NCBI RefSeq assembly: GCF_037975245.1
Contig: NC_092563.1
Coordinates: 30,717,960-30,781,959 of the forward strand
Source: Apostichopus japonicus
Lineage: Eukaryota; Echinodermata; Holothuroidea; Aspidochirotida; Stichopodidae
Direction: 5' to 3'
Length of the DNA: 64,000 nucleotides
Shown here: positions 59,101-64,000 of the stretch, in pieces
Layout of the letters: every line of letters begins with the position of its first letter
Position numbering within the stretch: position 1 is the stretch's first letter
The notes under the pieces: model-generated
Told to the model about the DNA's origin: nothing
The model's database searches: none
The model's input: the letters and a program-made list of their open reading frames with translations, nothing else
Translations under genes and position numbers: made by a program

Positions 59101-61342
59101 CTCACCATCAATGAAGAAAGAAAGATGATACTTCTTATGCAATACGACTAAGAACAAATCACTGAGCAGACTCTCTCTCTCTCTTTCAAGAATAGTCACA
59201 CACCATCAATGAAGAAAGAAAGAAAATGATACTTCTTGTGTAATACGACTAAGTACAAAGCACTGAGCAGACTCTCTCTCTCAAGAATAGTCACTCCCCA
59301 TCAATGAAGAAAGAAAGATGATACTTCTTATGCAATACGACTAAATACAAATCACTGAGCAGACTTTCTCTCTTTCAAGAATAGTCACTCACCATCAATG
59401 AAGAAAGAAAGACGATACTTCTTATGCAATACGACTAAGTACGAAGCACTGAGCAGACTCTCTCTCTTTCAAGAATAGTCACTCACCATCAATGAAGAAA
59501 GAAAGAAAATGATACTTCTTATGCAATACGACTAAGTACAAATCACTGAGCAGACTCTCTCTCTCTCTTTCAAGAATAGTCACACACCATCAATGAAGAA
59601 AGAAAGAAAGATGATACTTCTTGTGCAATACGACTAAGTACAAATCACTGAGCAGACTCTCTCTCTTTCAAGAATAGTCACTCACCATCAATGAAGAGAG
59701 AAAGAAAGATGATACTTCTTATGCAATATGACTAAGTACAAATCACTGAGCAGACTCTCTCTCTCTCAAGAATAGTCACTCACCATCAATGAAGAAAGAA
59801 AGATGATACTTCTTGTGCAATATGACTAAGTACAAATCACTGAGCAGACTCTCTCTCTCTCAAGAATAGTCACTCACCATCAATGAAGAAAGAAAGATGA
59901 TACTTCTTATGCAATATGACTAAGTACAAATCACTGAGCAGACTCTCTCTGTCTCTTTCAAGAATAGTCACACACCATCAATGAAGAAAGAAAGAAAGAT
60001 GATACTTCTTGTGCAATACGACTAAGTACGAAGCACTGAGCAGACTCTCTCTCTTTCTCAAGAATAGTCACTCACCATCAATGAAGAAAGAAAGATGATA
60101 CTTCTTATGCAATACGACTAAGAACAAATCACTGAGCAGACTCTCTCTCTTTCAAGAATAGTCACACACCATCAATGAAGAAAGAAAGAAAATGATACTT
60201 CTTGTGTAATACGACTAAGTACAAAGCACTGAGCAGACTCTCTCTCTCAAGAATAGTCACTCACCATCAATGAAGAAAGAAAGATGATACTTCTTATGCA
60301 ATACGACTAAATACAAATCACTGAGCAGACTTTCTCTCTTTCAAGAATAGTCACTCACCATCAATGAAGAAAGAAAGATGATACTTCTTATGCAATACGA
60401 CTAAGTACGAAGCACTGAGCAGACTCTCTCTCTTTCAAGAATAGTCACACACCATCAATGAAAAAAGAAAGAAAATGATACTTCTTGTGTAATACGAATA
60501 AGTACAAAGCACTGAGCAGACTCTCTCTCTCAAGAATAGTCACTCACCATCAATGAAGAAAGAAAGATGATACTTCTTATGCAATACGACTAAATACAAA
60601 TCACTGAGCAGACTTTCTCTCTTTCAAGAATAGTCACTCACCATCAATGAAGAAAGAAAGATGATACTTCTTATGCAATACGACTAAGTACGAAGCACTG
60701 AGCAGACTCTCTCTCTTTCAAGAATAGTCACTCACCATCAATGAAGAAAGAAAGAAAATGATACTTCTTATGCAATACGACTAAGTACAAATCACTGAGC
60801 AGACTCTTTCTCTCTCTTTCAAGAATAGTCACACACCATCAATGAAGAAAGAAAGAAAATGATACTTCTTGTGTAATACGACTAAGTACAAAGCACTGAG
60901 CAGACTCTCTCTCTCTCAAGAATAGTCACTCACCATCAATGAAGAAAGAAAGATGATACTTCTTATGCAGTACGACTAAATACAAATCACTGAGCAGACT
61001 TTCTCTCTCTCTCAAGAATAGTCACACACCATCAATGAAGAAAGAAAGAAAATGATACTTCTTATGCAATACAACTAAGTATAAATCACTGAGCAGACTC
61101 TCTCTCTTTCAAGAATAGTCACACACCATCAATGAAGAAAGAAAGATGATACTTCTTATGCAATACGACTTAGTACAAATCACTGAGCAGACTCTCTCTC
61201 TTTCAAGAATAGTCACTCACCATCAATGAAGAAAGAAAGAAAGATGATACTTCTTGTGTAATACGACTAAATAAGAAGCACTGAGCAGATTCTCTCTCTC
61301 AAGAATAGTCACTCACCATCAATGAAGAAAGAAGGATGATAC

Positions 61343-64000
61343 AGTACTGATTTCGCTTAACTCCCGTTAAAATTCGTTGAAAGAAAAATAATCGGATTTC
61401 TACGTTTTTTTAATCGAAATTCCCCGATTTTTATCGAAATTCCCCGAATTTTAACGATTGGTTATCTCAGTCATTTCCTTCGTGGAATTTTCAACGATGC
61501 GTTGAAATTCTTTTGTAAACGAAATAGAAGGTCAATATGTGGTTACGCGAATCGTCGGAAAACGCGTAACTTCGTTTATCAGTATCAATTAGACTTTGGT
61601 ACAGTCGTTTGAAAGAGGGAATATTTACCAGAGAATTCTCAGGCTTGTATGAGTAGTAATGCACATAAATTCATGTAGCTAAACTGGCGGGGGACGTTTT
61701 CTTACTGTGAACCCCAAACACAGTGACATAAGTCTTAACTTGGCCAGGTCTAATAGAGGGCTGCAGTACAAGCTATGTACCACGAGGCACCCTTCCAGAT
61801 AAGTTGAAGTTCTGTTTAACCATTTAAATAACAATGAATGGACATATAAACTTGGTTTACTTGCAGATTACTAAAAATAGTTATTTTTAAGAGATGTAAA
61901 TTTGGTTTTTATGAGAGTTGAAGTATGAAACTTTGTTTCCGAGCAAAAACATGTTACTTGAAGCAAAATAAAGATGCCCCGCCCATTCTGCGAGGACGCT
62001 TCCATTTTTCAAAAAGGCGTTTTCTCTTTTTATTTTTTCTATTTTGTTTACATTTTAAACATGAAAATTATTCAAAAATATGTAAAGAACTTACTAATGT
62101 ACTGCAAACTATCTATAAAAAACAGAAAAACGATGTTTTAGGCATGAATAATGTGTTCAATATAACTAAAGTAGTAGGTCAATAGTCATGAGCTCATGAC
62201 TGTCGTCAATTGGTTTTCTCAGTTTATATTTGCGACATATCACCCGTGTACATCGATCAATGGCATGGTGAAATCCCGTGTGAAAATATATTAACCCCAA
62301 AAGACGCAAATGGTCGTTCCAGAAAGTACCGTTATAACATTAACAACACATGGCCAGTTTGCTCTCTCAGGTCCGCACGTGTACAGCCATTTTTTTCACA
62401 CATGGTATTATGCTGTGCATGCATTGCGGGCGGGATTGCGGCAAACATAAATGGAAATGAATGAATACGAAAAACTTACGATATTCTTCACAAATATTGA
62501 TGCTTAGATAAGTGCTTCCTCACAATCAACGAGCCGCCCTAAAATTCGCTCCGCTTACGTTAAAACTTCTATATATATAACACATTGAAAAACCCGAGTT
62601 TTTACACACATAATTCCCACTGACATTGGTCACAGAACATAAGTAGGTCATTGACATTCGAACTTGGCAACTTGCCCAAGTTCATCGCACCATGGGAACG
62701 ACACAACACATTGAACATGATGTTAAATTCTCCCGCCATCTGGACGCCGAGTGTAAATTTTAGTGTAATAGGCAAATTATGAATGGTACTGCGCAGCGTG
62801 GTTAAATCTTAACATATTGCGACACAAATTTTGGGAAGCTGTTGTTGAAGTTACTTTCATATCAAATGTAAGGTACTGTATCATGTATGTGACACAAGAG
62901 AAAGAAAATGAAATCAGAGGCTGCTAAAACCAGTTTGAACTTGATTTTTACAACCCATCGCAGAACACGTGCGTGCGTAATTTGTTTTCTTAACATGACT
63001 TTTAATGAGTAAGTAGGAAAGGTGGGTAAGTTTGCTAATTTAGGCGAGTTTTTGCTTAAAATCTTGTGATAGACAAGTATATTGTTTTTTTTTCTTCAAA
63101 AGTTACGATGTTGCCGAGGGCGGAGTTATATAAATTCAGTGATCTGAACTTCTGAAGACCATGAATACTGATCATGTGTGTTAGACAATTATTATTACAC
63201 GAAAGGTTCGCAATATTATTGGGCCTAATTAGTAATTAACATACACTGATCGTTGTCTTGCTGCCTGAATTGCTACCTGCTGGAAAAGAAAACCTTAATT
63301 ATTGTACTCATAACGTCCTATTTTGATTAAAAGTCAAGTGACGGTCGAGTCGAGTCGAAAAAGCCGCGATCGGGAAACGGCGTTTAAACGTTTAACCGAC
63401 CGGCAGGCGATACGGTGAAACGGTTAGCGAAATATCTGTCAGGTCACACCCTTATTTAAACACACACAAAAAAAACGACCTTATTCAATGAAAATATACT
63501 GAAAGCAATATCGCAAAAACCCAAATCGCTTATAACTCGAAAACGGAAGGAGACATCGACTTTTGTCGGCTGTATAGGGATTTCCTAAACCGAATTTTGA
63601 TGCGCTCTATCCACCTGTGTCATTTATGAGCTTCTCTGACGTAAGCTGCAGTACGTAATTTCTCTATACCAGTTCCGCGAAATTTATTTACGCAGTAAAC
63701 ATCGTTCATTATGTTTTCTTTCACAACGAATATTCAAAGTTGTGCTCCACACGCTTCACAGATATTGTTTTATGTCGTTCATTTTCAATTCTACTTTAAA
63801 ATTACATTTTCGAACGATGCATTGCATGCCTTATCAAACATTCCTGATTAGTAAAACTAGAGAAGGATATTCAAATATATATTATTTTCATTTGATATGA
63901 TTTTATGAGTTGTTCCACTTGAAAAACGATGATAAAACCGAAAAACAAAACATTTACTTCTCATGTGACGCATACCGGGAGACTCATAAAAACTCCCCCT
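61343..64000. other. AT-rich sequence right of the satellite, nothing recognised
   Basis: The satellite stops in mid-unit at 61,342. The DNA beyond has no satellite traces. Near 61,370-61,460 short repeats of TCGAAATTCCCCGA occur. An 18-bp perfect palindrome AGTCATGAGCTCATGACT lies at 62,184-62,201. Near 63,340-63,430 it is locally CpG-rich (GTCGAGTCGAG, CGGCGTTTAAACG). The two longest plus-strand frames (61,925-62,185 and 62,210-62,464) have no recognisable protein features. Probably the TDRD12 intron continues, since no earlier exon was found. Confidence 0.5.

Larger units (their letters stand above)
28067..61342. repeat. 33.3-kb satellite array, unit about 93-102 bp, roughly 345 copies
   Basis: The unit reads ATGAAGAAAGAAAG, ATGATACTTCTTATGCAATA, CGACTAAGTACAAATCACTG, AGCAGACTCTCTCT, CAAGAATAGTCACTCACCATC. 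Length varies through a (GAAA)n tract (2-4) and a (CT)n tract (3-9); a recurring short variant lacks about 13 nt (GTAAGAAGCAGAC). Diagnostic sites are CACTCACC/CACACACC, TTATGCA/TTGTGCA, ACGACTAAG/ATGACTAAG. Variants recur in long blocks (higher-order repeats). No transposon ends and no open frame. It lies wholly in the TDRD12 intron upstream of exon w1, 146 nt from that exon. Copy number is estimated from spacing. Confidence 0.97.

Noticed and set aside
28067-61342. CRISPR-like regular array
   Set aside because: There are no unique spacers: the whole unit is repeated, with microsatellite length variation, in a eukaryotic intron.
61680-61760. Possible TDRD12 exon ending in GTAAGA on the minus strand
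   Set aside because: The only open frame would end in a phase that does not fit exon w1, which starts in phase 0.
61925-62464. Two plus-strand frames of 86 and 84 codons
   Set aside because: Low-complexity, hydrophobic or basic without a domain, splice context or neighbours; chance frames in AT-rich DNA.
63230-63300. Exon-like piece on the minus strand (TTTTCTTTTCCAG acceptor, then QVAIQAARQRSV)
   Set aside because: No good donor, and no match to the TDRD12 region expected before exon w1.

Overview
The window is animal nuclear DNA. It has an intron-rich gene with GT-AG introns, tandem repeats of several periods, and a mix of DIRS, Penelope-like and hAT elements. That mix points to an aquatic invertebrate; an echinoderm or other marine phylum is a guess, because nothing in the window fixes the species. 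Host sequence is AT-rich, while the DIRS element is visibly GC-richer.

The one host gene lies on the minus strand. Twenty exons from about 27,920 down to 537 join with every intron phase compatible (about 2,054 coding nt, no stop). I identify it as TDRD12, a Tudor-domain/DEAD-box-like factor of piRNA biogenesis. The window holds only its 3' half: a CCCH-type finger, the helix-plus-Tudor block seen in vertebrate TDRD12, a short charged coiled-coil-like linker, a further extended Tudor domain, and a helical armadillo-like stretch running off the left edge. The 5' helicase exons would lie right of the window, or in the part of the intron not covered here.

Region by region. 1-4,700: ARM-like exons and a 30-bp minisatellite that touches a splice donor. 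4,500-6,700: exons of the extra Tudor domain. 6,704-14,310: a 7.6-kb intron with (TA)n tracts, a hAT element with exact target duplications, a decayed Penelope-like 3' end with a hammerhead-like core, a tRNA-like SINE head and a 41-bp minisatellite of about 54 copies. 14,311-19,737: exons of the conserved TDRD12 Tudor block, with a second Penelope-like remnant and a 393-bp hAT MITE in introns. 20,035-26,841: a complete-looking DIRS retrotransposon (Gag, RT/RNase H/methyltransferase-like, tyrosine recombinase) in sense orientation inside a TDRD12 intron. 27,132-27,920: zinc-finger exons. 28,067-61,342: one 33.3-kb satellite of about 96-bp units with higher-order structure, inside the next intron. 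61,343-64,000: AT-rich DNA with nothing recognised.

The mobile elements and satellites appear to be passengers in TDRD12 introns. The striking point is their quantity and orientation inside a gene whose known job is transposon silencing.
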